Shown one piece after another: positions 23,378 to 32,543 of a stretch of 62,355 bases of DNA. The number at the start of each line of letters is the position of its first letter. Within the stretch, counting starts at the first letter, position 1. Location of the stretch: assembly GCF_001666835.1 (NCBI RefSeq), contig NZ_LZJF01000085.1, positions 1 to 62,355 on the forward strand, given 5' to 3'. Source of the DNA: Mycobacterium sp. E3251 (GTDB lineage Bacteria > Actinomycetota > Actinomycetes > Mycobacteriales > Mycobacteriaceae). The notes beneath the pieces were generated by a model. It saw nothing but the letters and a program-made list of their open reading frames with translations. It was not told the DNA's origin and did no database searches. The position numbers and the translations under genes are program-made.

Positions 23378-23884
23378 TTATACCGGTGCCACGAACTCGG
23401 ACGTGTAAAACTCCGCCGGATTCTGCGAGTTCGGGTTGGCCCGCTCGATAATCACCCACACACCAGTGGTGCCGGGGCGAATGGTGTCTTGCACGGTCGC
23501 CGTTCCGTTGCCCGCCGGGTCGATGTCCATGCCGGAGAAGGCGGTGCCCGGATCACCCGGCCCGCAGGGACTCGACGACGGCCGCGGCATCTGGATGAGC
23601 CCGACGTCGAAGTGGGTGCCCGGCTCGGGCTCGTCGTACAGGTGCACCTCGGCGACCGCTTTTGACCCGGAGGTATGGATCAGGGCCGAACCGGTGCCCA
23701 GCCCGGGCCGGGGCACCTTGGGGGCGACGCTGACGCGGCTGAAATCGCAGCGCCGATAGTAATTGTCCAGGGCTACCGTGGTGCCGCCCTCGGCGGCCGC
23801 TTTGGCAATTTCGAACGCCGCCGCGGGGGTGATCACCACGGTGATCGTCGCCGCACATGTTCCGAGTCGTGTCAGCGCGTGCAT
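23378..23884 (-). CDS. probable secreted protein, unknown function
   Basis: 168 residues with a signal-peptide-like start (GTCAATITVVITPAAA) and a mature part rich in Gly, Pro and Thr, with two cysteines (YYRRCDF and SSPCGPG) that could form a disulfide. The pattern (VAEVHLYDE, GVWVIIERA) suggests a beta-sandwich. I recognise no family. It lies between embB and the membrane/FHA/fadE35 operon on the same strand, with an AT-rich 157-nt promoter region (23885-24041) of its own that contains TATATA-like sequence. The start codon has no strong ribosome site. Confidence 0.6.
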   Translation of the reverse strand: MHALTRLGTCAATITVVITPAAAFEIAKAAAEGGTTVALDNYYRRCDFSRVSVAPKVPRPGLGTGSALIHTSGSKAVAEVHLYDEPEPGTHFDVGLIQMPRPSSSPCGPGDPGTAFSGMDIDPAGNGTATVQDTIRPGTTGVWVIIERANPNSQNPAEFYTSEFVAPV

Positions 23885-24041
23885 GGGGGCCGCCTATTGG
23901 GTCCGTGTGAAGGGGATCACAGCGGAATAAGTATTGACCCGAAATTGGCGGAAATAAACCTATCGGGGACAATTACTCGACCGTCAATTTAATGCGGCTA
24001 TTTGGCGGCTGACCAATTACTGCGAGACCTATATAAAGCGG

Positions 24042-27000
24042 CTAAGGCTTAATGCGGATCGGTCCCGGGGACCACCACCCGGTGCGGGTCGCGGTGCCGA
24101 GGTCGAGCAGCGCGGGCTGGGCATCGGCGACGGTGTCGAACTTGCGCAGCGATCCCCAGTCGCGGCCCCAGTCGTGGGACAGGTAGGTCGACATCACGTG
24201 AGCACGCAGGAGCAGGTCGGTGATGCCCAGCAGGCCGCCGTTGACCCCGTCCTGCCAGGTGTCGGTGTCCTGTTTCTTGGCGTTGTAATCCGGAGTGATC
24301 CGGAACTTGGGGATCTCGGTGACGCCGTTGGCGTGCAGCATCGGGTGCTGACACGGGAAGGCCAGCCCGACCGCCCAGTCCATCAGCACCGGCTGCGTCG
24401 AGCCGACGTACTCCTGCAACGAGCGCAGCTCCGGCACCCGCGGCGGGGTCAGAGCGATCCAGTCGTCCGGCGTGAGGGAGAGGTCCTCGGCGACCACCCG
24501 CACCGCGACGGCGTCGGCGGGCATCTGGGAGCGGGCGAAGCGCAGGTTCCGCCAAACCTTAGGTTGTTCCCCGTACAGGTCGTAAGGCACCAGGCGCCCG
24601 GCCGGAAGCACGGCGCCGCCGGGACCGGGCTTGCCGAATTCCAATTCCACGGTCTGCCCGTTGGTGTGGTGGTGCAGGATGCTGTTGCCGGCGATCGTGC
24701 CGGCGGCGGTCACCACTACCAGCGGGTGTCCGGCGTCGGGCTTGGGCAGTTGATACCAGGCCGAGGTCAGCTTGCTCTGCTGTTGCGCGCCGCTGGTGTA
24801 GCTGCCCGCCAGCGGTACCTGATCGGGGTTGAGGCCGTACGGCAGCGGCACCGTCGATCCATTGATACCCGGCGTCGTCAGCTTGAGCGGCGCATCCCAG
24901 TCGTAGTCGGTGCCGGGCTGTGGCACCGACGTCTCCTTGACCGACTCGGCCAGCGTGCGATCCGGTACGCCGTTGGGGGTGAATCCGGTTGGGTTGACGC
25001 CACCCAGCGGCCCCAGCGGGCCGTAATTGTCGGGCAGCGGCGCCATGAAGCCGGCATTGCTGTCCGGCTCGACGAGCACGTCGTCGGCCAGCCCGCAACC
25101 GCCGCTGAATTCCCTCAGGTTGTCCCAGGCGTTGGAGTAGGTGGGGTACTGACGCACGATCCCGGCCGTCATCGACGCGATGAACACCACCGCCATGAAT
25201 CCCGCTGCGACGGGAATGGGCGCTGCCGTCACCAGCCGCGCCAGCCGTCCCTCGCCGCGGCTCCTGGATGCGAAGTGCAGGTACATCGCCCACAGGGCGG
25301 CGATCGCGAACAATGCGAAAAAGATTGTGCTGATCGTGATTCCGCCGATTTTCGGCATGCTGCTGTTGAACGGCACGCCGTAGCTGGAGACGTACCACCA
25401 GCCGTTGGTGGTGGCGAAGCACAGCGCCAAGATGAAAAGCACCGCCGCCAGGAACGCCATCCGGTTGCGCGACCAGCGCAGCACCTCATGCGACACCAGC
25501 ACCGTCGTCAGGGCGGCCATCGCGGCGCCCACAGCGGCGAACAGCCCGAAGTGGTGCACCCACTTGGTTGGCGTGAACATCAGGAAGAACATGGTGCCGA
25601 AGATGACGCCCATCAGCCGCCACGCCGGCCCGCGCGCCACACCGGGAACTCGCTTGCGCCGCAACATGATGAACACCGCCGTGAACAGGCACAGCGCGGT
25701 GATCAGGAAACCGAAGCGGCGCGAGAGCGATCCGTCGACGGTGGGCAGAATTAGGTAGTAGTACCGCAGGTTCTCGGTGTACCAGGCCTGGCTGGGCCCG
25801 ATGTCGGTGCGAATCCTGGTGGCTTCCAACACCGTTGACAGCGTCTGATCGGCGAACACCACGGTCAGGATGACCGTGCCGGCGGCCAGCATGGGTGCCA
25901 CCAGCGGCCAGGTGCCGACCAGGCGATGGCGGCGGACCAGAATCCGCAGGATCGGACGGCCACCGGCGACCAGCGCCGCCACCGCGATCAGTCCGGTGGG
26001 CTGGACGCCGAGGGTGAATGCCGCGGTGACGACCGCCAGCGCCGCGGGCGTCAGCCGGCTGTAGCGCATGGAGCGCTCGATCAGCACATAGGTGATCAGC
26101 GACCCGACGGCGATGATCGGCTCGGGTCGCAGACCGTTGTCGAACGGCATCCACGCGGTCAGCAGGACCAAGCCCGCCGCCCAATTCGCCGCCTTGCTGC
26201 CGGCCACCGCGGGCCCCAGCCGGGGCAGCACCTCACGCGAAAGCAGCAGCCAGCAAACAATTCCCGCGATCAGGTCCGGCAACCGCATCCACAGGCTGGC
26301 GTCGCTGACGTGTGTCATCAGCGCCAGCAGGTTGTAGTACCAGCCGAAGGGGTCCTCGGGGCTGCCGAACCAGCGGAAGTAGTTCGACATGTAGCCCGCG
26401 TGGTCCGCGACCCGGGCCATGCCCAGGATGTAGCCGTCGTCGGAAGAGTTGGCCCCGATCACGTGCCAGAGCACGAAACCGAAGATCACCACGACATCGG
26501 CCAGGGTGAAGGTGCGCCAGTTCGCGGGGATGAGCCGGCGCATCCGGTGGCCGTCCAGCTGGTCGAGGCGCCACAGCGCAACCAGCGCAACGATGGTGGA
26601 CACGATCGCCACCACCATTGCGACCAGTTTCAAAGTCGTTGGGGTGGTGGAGAACCGGGTGTCGATGGTGGCCGACAGTTTCAACCCAGGCGGGGCGGGA
26701 CCGGTCAGGTCGGTGAACACCCCCACGATCTGTGGCCGCAGGTTCGGGTCGGGGAAGCCGCCGCTGATGGGTTTGCCCGCCGGATCATTCAGCCCGACGA
26801 AGGTGGCGAAGGCGCCGGCCTTCGTCGAGGTGATCTCGATGCGTTGACATTGCGGGGAGGCCACCTGGTCGCGCGCCGCGCTGGCGATCACCACGTTGCG
26901 GTCGGTGACGTCCACGCGCTTGCCGTTGACCACAACGAACAACGCGTTCAGCGCGGCGTCCTTGCCCTTTTTGGGTGCCGTGCTCAGCACCACCCCGCCC

Positions 27001-27239
27001 TCCGGCGGCAGGGCGCGCACCGCGGAGCAGGGCACGGTCGCCGTCACGTCGACCGGGGTGAGCGAAATCAGCGGGGCGGTAACGCTATTCAGTTGACCGC
27101 TCTGTGGCCAGTTCAGGGTCGCGGTGGTCTGCACGACGGGCAGCAGCGGGGTGGCCACCGACAACACGAATCCGACCAGGCCGGCGATGGTCGCCACCCA
27201 GCGCGTCACCCGCACGTCCTTGACGGTCTGCACGCTCAT
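24042..27239 (-). CDS. embB: arabinosyltransferase EmbB
   Basis: GT-C membrane enzyme that, with EmbA, makes the alpha-1,3-branched arabinan of arabinogalactan from DPA; the main ethambutol target. The 1065-residue product has about 15 spans and a C-terminal carbohydrate-binding domain. The DD motif is in [16 protein letters not shown]; the Met matching the resistance hot spot Met306 is wild type. The position matching M. tuberculosis Gly406 is Pro (NGLRPEPII, codon 26118-26120), as in EmbA and EmbC of this window. ATG overlaps the embA stop by 4 nt. Confidence 0.97.
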   Translation of the reverse strand: MSVQTVKDVRVTRWVATIAGLVGFVLSVATPLLPVVQTTATLNWPQSGQLNSVTAPLISLTPVDVTATVPCSAVRALPPEGGVVLSTAPKKGKDAALNALFVVVNGKRVDVTDRNVVIASAARDQVASPQCQRIEITSTKAGAFATFVGLNDPAGKPISGGFPDPNLRPQIVGVFTDLTGPAPPGLKLSATIDTRFSTTPTTLKLVAMVVAIVSTIVALVALWRLDQLDGHRMRRLIPANWRTFTLADVVVIFGFVLWHVIGANSSDDGYILGMARVADHAGYMSNYFRWFGSPEDPFGWYYNLLALMTHVSDASLWMRLPDLIAGIVCWLLLSREVLPRLGPAVAGSKAANWAAGLVLLTAWMPFDNGLRPEPIIAVGSLITYVLIERSMRYSRLTPAALAVVTAAFTLGVQPTGLIAVAALVAGGRPILRILVRRHRLVGTWPLVAPMLAAGTVILTVVFADQTLSTVLEATRIRTDIGPSQAWYTENLRYYYLILPTVDGSLSRRFGFLITALCLFTAVFIMLRRKRVPGVARGPAWRLMGVIFGTMFFLMFTPTKWVHHFGLFAAVGAAMAALTTVLVSHEVLRWSRNRMAFLAAVLFILALCFATTNGWWYVSSYGVPFNSSMPKIGGITISTIFFALFAIAALWAMYLHFASRSRGEGRLARLVTAAPIPVAAGFMAVVFIASMTAGIVRQYPTYSNAWDNLREFSGGCGLADDVLVEPDSNAGFMAPLPDNYGPLGPLGGVNPTGFTPNGVPDRTLAESVKETSVPQPGTDYDWDAPLKLTTPGINGSTVPLPYGLNPDQVPLAGSYTSGAQQQSKLTSAWYQLPKPDAGHPLVVVTAAGTIAGNSILHHHTNGQTVELEFGKPGPGGAVLPAGRLVPYDLYGEQPKVWRNLRFARSQMPADAVAVRVVAEDLSLTPDDWIALTPPRVPELRSLQEYVGSTQPVLMDWAVGLAFPCQHPMLHANGVTEIPKFRITPDYNAKKQDTDTWQDGVNGGLLGITDLLLRAHVMSTYLSHDWGRDWGSLRKFDTVADAQPALLDLGTATRTGWWSPGPIRIKP

Positions 27240-30200
27240 GGGAGTGCCCGAATCGGTCCCTGCCGGCTCCAGCCGCGCACTGTCATCACACCCTGTTCGA
27301 TTACGGCGTCCGGCGCCTGATCAGCCGGCACCAACCGGAAGTACTGCTCCACGGATCCCCAGTCGCGGTACCAGTCGCCCCGCAGATACGTCGCGACCGT
27401 CGAGGTGCGCAGCATGGTCTGCAGGAACAGGAACGGTCCGCCGGCCTCACCGGACTGCCACCCGTTCGACGACGACGCGGTTTGTTTGTGATCGGGCAGG
27501 ATTCGGTACTGCGGAAGTTCGGCAACGCCAAGGTGTTCGGAGAACGGCCGCTGGCACGGGAAATTCGCGGCGGTCGCGATGTCCATCAGCACCGGTGTCT
27601 GCGATCCCATCAATTGCTGCAGGGTTTGCAGCACCGGGACCCGCGGCGGCGTGAACGCGAACCACTGATCCGAACTCAGGTTCGGGTCGTAGGCGACGAT
27701 GCGCGCCACATTCGCCTCGGGCGGCGCCCAGGTCAGCGGGAACCGCAGATTGCGCCACGCCGGCTCGGGCCCGATGTCGATCGGCTGCACCTCCCCGAGC
27801 GGCTGGGTGCTGCCGTCGGGGCGGGCGATGCCCCACTGCAACTTGAGCGACTGTCCGTAGGTGAAGGTGCCGTCCTCCTTGTACGACCAGATGGCGCCGG
27901 ACGCCGACACCACGACGATCGGGCGGTCCGGCGTGCGGGGCGGCAGCTGGTACCAGGCCGAGGTGGCGGTGGCAGCCAGCGAGTTCTCGCCGTAGCTGCC
28001 CATCACCGGCGTGCGGGCCGGGTCGAGGCCGAACGGCAGCGCCGCGTGCGAGCCGTTGACGCCGGCGGGGCCCTTCCCGCCAGCGGTGCCCGCGGAGTCA
28101 CTCATGGCGGCGTTCGGCTTGTTCGGTGACGCGTCGGAATTCACCACCCCCGGTTTGGTGACCACCGGATAGGACCTCAGGTCATCGCCGACGCCGTCGG
28201 GTTTGAAGCCGACCGGGTTGGCGCCGCCGAGCGGGCCGTCCGGGCCGAACGTCTGCCCGGGCGCCGGCTGCAGCATGCCGGCGTTGGGGTCGGGCTCGGT
28301 CAGCACGTCGTCGGCCATCGCGCAGCTGGCGGGCGACAGGCCCGAACTGATGGCGGCCAGATTGGCCTTCCCGGTGGTGTAGAGCGGGTAGCGGAACACC
28401 GCGCCCTTGGTCAGCGAGGCGACTTCGCCGACCACCATGATGGTCGCGACCACCAGCAGCGGGGTCGACGCCAGCACCCGGTTGCGCCGGTTGTCCTTGA
28501 CCTCGGTGTGTCCGGCGTAGTCCATCCGGAAGTGCTGCCAGGCGGCCAGCAGCCCGGTGAGGATCGACAACGTCAGGAACATCGACGTCACGGGGTGGCT
28601 GGCGACCACCGGCTGGATGTCGTACCACGGCACCCCGTAGTTGCCGACGTAGAACCAGCCGTTGATGCCGGAGGTCGCCACCGCCACCACGAACAGCAGG
28701 GCCGTGACGTACAGCGTCAGGTTGCGGCGGTTGTGCAGGCCGATCCGCGCCAGCGCGAACGCGGTTACCGCACCCAGCGCCCCGGCCAGTCCGGCGAACG
28801 CGCCGAACTGGACGGCCCACTTCGTCGGGGTGAACGTCAAGAGCAACAGGCCGACGGCCGTGGTGCCGATCAACCGCCAGGCCGGCCCGCTGGCGACCCC
28901 GGGCACCCCGCCCCGGCGCAGCAGGATGACCAGCATGCCGAACAGGCACAGCAGCAGCACCAGCACCGCGAATCGCCTCGCCATCGACCCGTCGGGGTTG
29001 GACTCCACCGTGAGGAAGTAGTAGCGAAGCCAGTCCTGGTACCACGCGATCGTCGGCCCGACCTTGTATTTGATGCGCGCCGACTCGGCGACGGTCGCCA
29101 GCGTTTGGCTGCGGAACACCACGACGGTGATCAGCGACAGCGACGCCGCCAGCACCGCCAGCGGGGCGAGCAGCCCGTCGGTCACCCGGCGCCGCCGGAT
29201 CGTCTGGGCGACGGCCCGCGCCCCGGTCAGCAGCGCCGCGACGGCGATCAGGCCCTGCGGCGCCAGCGTCGCGGTGAGCATCGCGACGAAGATGGCGACG
29301 GCGGCCGGGGCCAGGCGTTGCAGCGCGATCGCGCGTTCGACCAGGATCCAGGTGACCAGCACGCCGAGGGCGATCAGCGGCTCGGGCCGCAGACCGTTGT
29401 TGAACGGCAGCCAGGCGGCCAGAAACACCGCGCCCGCGGTGAAGACGGCCACCCGGTTCGCCGCCAGTCCGCCCCTGGCGGGCCCCAGCCTGCGCAGGAT
29501 CAAGTGGCTGATCACCAGCCAGCAGGCGATGCCGGCCAGCGTGGCCGGCAGCCGCATCCACACGCCTGCGGTGCTCACCGATGCCAGCCTGGACAGCAGC
29601 CCCAGGTACCAGTCGAACGGCGCGTCCGTCGTGCCGAAGTAGCGGTAGTAGTCGACGATGTAGCCGGCCTTCGGGGCGACGCGGGCGATGGTCAGGTTGT
29701 AGCCGTCGTCGGACGAGGTGGCGCCGATGACGTGCCAGAGCAGCAGCGTCGCGATCACTCCGGCGTCGGCGATCCAGGTGGCGATGCCGACGCGCCGCCA
29801 CGAATTCCAGCGCGCACGGGGACGGTACCGGGAGAGCCAGGCGATCGGGGACTGCCAATTGATCAGGGTGCCGCCACCCCGGCTGCGCCGGTCGAGCGCG
29901 GCCAGCGCGATGACGGCCGTCAGGACGGCCAGCGCGCCCACGCCCATGGCGAGCTGCTTGAGGGCCGTTGGGGCCGTGATGAACCGGGTGTCGATGTCGA
30001 CGCGGGCCGACAGCCCGGGCTGTGCGGGCACCTTCAGGTCGGTGAAGATCCCGCCGACCTGCGGCTTCTTCTCCGAGGGCAGTACCCCGGAGGCGCCTGG
30101 CATGCCGACGAACTCCGCACCGGCCGCGCCCGCGTCGGCCCAGGCGTGCAGCACGCTGCAGGCCCCGCCGGCGACCGCCGGGCGCGGTGCCGCCACGGCC

Positions 30201-30562
30201 ACGGTGTCGCGGAACGCGACGACCACCAGGTCCTTGTCCGCGCGCACGAACAGCCCGTTCTTGCCGGCGTCCATGCCGCCGGCGGGCAGGGTGGAGACCA
30301 CCAGTCCGCCGCCGGGGGGCAGGGTGGCGATCGCCGCGCACGGGATGGAGATGTCCAGCGCGCGCGGCGCCCCGGACACCAGGGGAGCGGTGATCTGGGT
30401 GATGTGACCGTCCGCGGTGCCCTGCGGCCACAGCACGGTCGCGGTGGTCTGTTTCACCGGGAGCAACGGGACCAGCACGCACAACAGCAGACCCACGAGG
30501 CCGGCGACGACTGCCACCAAGCGAGGGATCCGCTGCGAACGCTGATCATCGTCGTGGGGCAC
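27236..30562 (-). CDS. embA: arabinosyltransferase EmbA
   Basis: Partner of EmbB in forming the terminal hexa-arabinofuranosyl motif of arabinogalactan; GT-C fold. 1108 residues, with the EmbA-type [18 protein letters not shown] motif in the first large periplasmic loop, the [13 protein letters not shown] segment, and a beta-rich C-terminal domain ending [11 protein letters not shown]. It starts 67 nt after the mycothiol-fold gene on the same strand, not after embC. embA-embB could therefore be driven from the ArsR operon promoter or from a weak promoter in that short gap. Confidence 0.97.
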   Translation of the reverse strand: MPHDDDQRSQRIPRLVAVVAGLVGLLLCVLVPLLPVKQTTATVLWPQGTADGHITQITAPLVSGAPRALDISIPCAAIATLPPGGGLVVSTLPAGGMDAGKNGLFVRADKDLVVVAFRDTVAVAAPRPAVAGGACSVLHAWADAGAAGAEFVGMPGASGVLPSEKKPQVGGIFTDLKVPAQPGLSARVDIDTRFITAPTALKQLAMGVGALAVLTAVIALAALDRRSRGGGTLINWQSPIAWLSRYRPRARWNSWRRVGIATWIADAGVIATLLLWHVIGATSSDDGYNLTIARVAPKAGYIVDYYRYFGTTDAPFDWYLGLLSRLASVSTAGVWMRLPATLAGIACWLVISHLILRRLGPARGGLAANRVAVFTAGAVFLAAWLPFNNGLRPEPLIALGVLVTWILVERAIALQRLAPAAVAIFVAMLTATLAPQGLIAVAALLTGARAVAQTIRRRRVTDGLLAPLAVLAASLSLITVVVFRSQTLATVAESARIKYKVGPTIAWYQDWLRYYFLTVESNPDGSMARRFAVLVLLLCLFGMLVILLRRGGVPGVASGPAWRLIGTTAVGLLLLTFTPTKWAVQFGAFAGLAGALGAVTAFALARIGLHNRRNLTLYVTALLFVVAVATSGINGWFYVGNYGVPWYDIQPVVASHPVTSMFLTLSILTGLLAAWQHFRMDYAGHTEVKDNRRNRVLASTPLLVVATIMVVGEVASLTKGAVFRYPLYTTGKANLAAISSGLSPASCAMADDVLTEPDPNAGMLQPAPGQTFGPDGPLGGANPVGFKPDGVGDDLRSYPVVTKPGVVNSDASPNKPNAAMSDSAGTAGGKGPAGVNGSHAALPFGLDPARTPVMGSYGENSLAATATSAWYQLPPRTPDRPIVVVSASGAIWSYKEDGTFTYGQSLKLQWGIARPDGSTQPLGEVQPIDIGPEPAWRNLRFPLTWAPPEANVARIVAYDPNLSSDQWFAFTPPRVPVLQTLQQLMGSQTPVLMDIATAANFPCQRPFSEHLGVAELPQYRILPDHKQTASSSNGWQSGEAGGPFLFLQTMLRTSTVATYLRGDWYRDWGSVEQYFRLVPADQAPDAVIEQGVMTVRGWSRQGPIRALP

Positions 30563-30629
30563 GAGGCTCGATCGTAAGCGAAGCTGCTTTGTCCGCTGAG
30601 GACGCGGGGCCGCGCGGGGCCGCCCGGCG

Positions 30630-31253
30630 TCAGCGGGCCAGCCGCGCGGCGAGCGTGTCGAGACCCGGGCCGGCGAGGTCGGCGAGCGCCGCGCGGCGGC
30701 CGGACATCGCCATCAGCAGCGCCTCACCCGGTCCGGTGACTTCCGGCCCGTGGCCGTGTTCCCAGTCGACATCGGTGGCGCGCAGGCGCAGGCCCCTGAT
30801 CCGGCGGCCGGCGCCGAGCCTGGGGTTGCCCGGCACCAGGCCGAGGACCCGTTCGAGCCGATCGGCCGGCACGCTGCGCGGCAGGCCCAGCGCGCGACGG
30901 ATGTCTTGGTGATGGATGGTGCAGTCGACGAGCGCGATCATCCCGCCGAAACCTGCTGTCAGCCCGCGTGGTTCGAGATGGGCACGCAGTAAGTCGAGCA
31001 GCTGCCCGGCGGTCAGGTCGGCGAGTTCGTCGACGCCCACCTGGTTGGCCCGGACGACCCAGCCCTTGGCGAAGCGCTTCAGCAGCCCCAGTGTGCCGAG
31101 CTCTTCGTAGCTGATCACATGCGCGACAACGTCTTTCACGGTCCACTTCGAGCACAGGCTGGGGGCGTCCCACTGCTGCGGCGTCAGGGTGGCCAGGAAA
31201 TCCGCCAGGTCGGCACGCTCGTCGTGGGCCATGCTCATCAGGGTGGCAGTCAT
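30630..31253 (-). CDS. maleylpyruvate isomerase/DinB-fold mycothiol-dependent protein
   Basis: 207-residue protein of the MDMPI (TIGR03083-like) family, a four-helix DinB-type bundle found in enzymes that use mycothiol as cofactor. Family features are the N-terminal [33 protein letters not shown] with a candidate metal histidine, and [11 protein letters not shown] in the third helix. Substrate unknown. Its start overlaps the SRPBCC gene by 4 nt, so it is the third gene of the ArsR-controlled module. Confidence 0.8.
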   Translation of the reverse strand: MTATLMSMAHDERADLADFLATLTPQQWDAPSLCSKWTVKDVVAHVISYEELGTLGLLKRFAKGWVVRANQVGVDELADLTAGQLLDLLRAHLEPRGLTAGFGGMIALVDCTIHHQDIRRALGLPRSVPADRLERVLGLVPGNPRLGAGRRIRGLRLRATDVDWEHGHGPEVTGPGEALLMAMSGRRAALADLAGPGLDTLAARLAR

Positions 31254-31735
31254 TGCCGGGCCCCGGCGAGCAGCAGCCGGCCATACCGGTCCAGGTACAG
31301 CGGCCAGCCCGCGTCACCGTCGACACCCTCGGCGACGGATTCCCACCCGGGTCCGTGGCGGTCCAGGTGGCGATGCTCGAGGTCGACCCGGGTGCGGTCA
31401 TCGGATTCGGCGGTGAAGCGCACTTCGACTTCACTGGTTTTCGATTGGTCGGGTTCCAGTTGCCAGGTTGGGCCGATATCCCAGGTGAACACGAGGCGGC
31501 GGGGTGGCTCGTAGGCCAAGATCCGCGCCCAGCGGCATACGCTGCCGTCGACGCCGCGGTCGTAGATGTGCCCGCCCACCCGGCGCTCGAAGACCGTCTC
31601 GGCGATCGCGACCGCCAGCAGATTGTGCTCCCGAGGTTTGAAGTCGCCGAACTGCTCGGTGAAGACGGCGAACGCCCGCTCGATCGGCGCGTTGACCACG
31701 ACGTGGTGTGTGACATTCGGAATCCGTTGCGTCAC
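31250..31735 (-). CDS. SRPBCC (AHSA1-like) ligand-binding protein
   Basis: 161 residues of the START/SRPBCC superfamily, AHSA1/CalC type: VVNAPIERAFAVFTEQFGDF at the N-terminus, FERRVGGHIYDRG, EPPRRLVFTWDIG and a C-terminal helix. Such proteins bind hydrophobic ligands in a deep pocket and are commonly paired with ArsR regulators. GTG start overlaps the arsR stop (GTGA). Role here unknown; detoxification or sensing of a lipophilic compound is inference from the pairing. Confidence 0.85.
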   Translation of the reverse strand: MTQRIPNVTHHVVVNAPIERAFAVFTEQFGDFKPREHNLLAVAIAETVFERRVGGHIYDRGVDGSVCRWARILAYEPPRRLVFTWDIGPTWQLEPDQSKTSEVEVRFTAESDDRTRVDLEHRHLDRHGPGWESVAEGVDGDAGWPLYLDRYGRLLLAGARQ

Positions 31736-32058
31736 AGGGGTTCTCCTTTACTCTCATCGATCTTCTGGGCGTAGCCGGCCAGCGCCTGCGACCAGAACCG
31801 GTCGAGATCGGCGCGCAACGCCTCGAGGCCCGTCGGGTCGAGTTGATAGACGCGCCGGGTGCCCGCCGCGCGGTCGCGCACCAGCCCCGCGCATTTGAGC
31901 ACCTTGAGGTGTTGCGAAACGGCCGGCCTGCTGACGGGCAGATGCCGCGCCAGTTCTCCGACGGCGGCCGGGCCGTGCGCGAGCCGCTCCAAGATGGCCC
32001 TGCGCGTCCGGTCCGCCAGGGCGTCCCAGGCATCCCCATCGGCTTGGTAAGCCGCCAC
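31732..32058 (-). CDS. ArsR/SdpR-family transcriptional regulator
   Basis: 108-residue winged-helix regulator: LADRTRRAILERLAHG, VGELARHLPVSRPAVSQHLKVL recognition helix, then GLVRDRAAGTRRVYQLDP wing. There is no metal-binding Cys motif, so it is the SdpR/SRPBCC-associated type and not an arsenic sensor. GTG start at 32058 with no leader Shine-Dalgarno. A palindromic operator lies 6 nt upstream, pointing to autorepression. First gene of arsR-SRPBCC-MDMPI, which points towards embA-embB. Confidence 0.88.
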   Translation of the reverse strand: MAAYQADGDAWDALADRTRRAILERLAHGPAAVGELARHLPVSRPAVSQHLKVLKCAGLVRDRAAGTRRVYQLDPTGLEALRADLDRFWSQALAGYAQKIDESKGEPL

Positions 32059-32063
32059 GAACC

Positions 32064-32079
32064 GTAAGCCTACGCTTAC
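32064..32079 (-). promoter_or_regulatory. ArsR operator overlapping a leaderless promoter
   Basis: GTAAGC-CTAC-GCTTAC is a perfect inverted repeat of 6-nt arms. On the minus strand it contains TAGGCT, a TAnnnT -10 hexamer (32072 to 32067), placed so that the transcript would begin at or next to the GTG of the regulator at 32058. The repressor would sit directly on the -10 box. This is a clear autoregulatory arrangement. Confidence 0.7.
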
Positions 32080-32189
32080 CGACAGCGGCGCGGCAATGCC
32101 TGCGACGCCGGGGATCGGGGCAACGGGCCATCGATCGGACGCGCGCGACCTTGGGATCGGTAGCGGGCCCGACCTTCTGCACTGGCGGG

Positions 32190-32540
32190 ATGAACATCCT
32201 CCGCGTCACAAAGCGGGTACTCGCTGGTGCATTGCTTTCGGGCGGCTTCGTCGTCGTCGGGTCGGGCCTGGCCGCGGGAACCGGCCATGCTCAGCCCGCC
32301 CCGATGGTGTGCCAGGACCCAAGCCGCGGGCCGAGCCCCACCAACAGCTGCACCTACCAATGGTGCCCAGGCTCACCGGAGCTGAAGAATATGCCGGACT
32401 GGGACAGAAACGTCTGCCACCCTTGGTATTTCGATCAGAACAGCCCGGTGACCAATTCGACCATCATCGAAGGTTTTCCACCGCCGCGGCCGCCGTCGCC
32501 GCCGTGCATCCCGTTCATCAACTGCCTGCCCGGGTTGTGA
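32190..32540 (+). CDS. small Cys-rich secreted protein
   Basis: 116 residues, starting at MNILRVTKRVLAGAL with a signal peptide cut near GHAQPAP. The mature part has six cysteines and many Pro, Trp and Asn residues (CTYQWCPGSPE, NVCHPWYFD, CIPFINCLPGL). This style is common in mycobacterial exported proteins of unknown function. It is divergent from arsR across the operator region and ends 3 nt from the convergent end of embC. No function assigned. Confidence 0.75.
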   Translation: MNILRVTKRVLAGALLSGGFVVVGSGLAAGTGHAQPAPMVCQDPSRGPSPTNSCTYQWCPGSPELKNMPDWDRNVCHPWYFDQNSPVTNSTIIEGFPPPRPPSPPCIPFINCLPGL

Positions 32541-32543
32541 CGG

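Noticed and set aside
28508..30577. Long plus-strand frames opposite embA
   Set aside because: Low-complexity Gln/Arg/Gly translation with no domain; it mirrors the codon bias of embA on the other strand.
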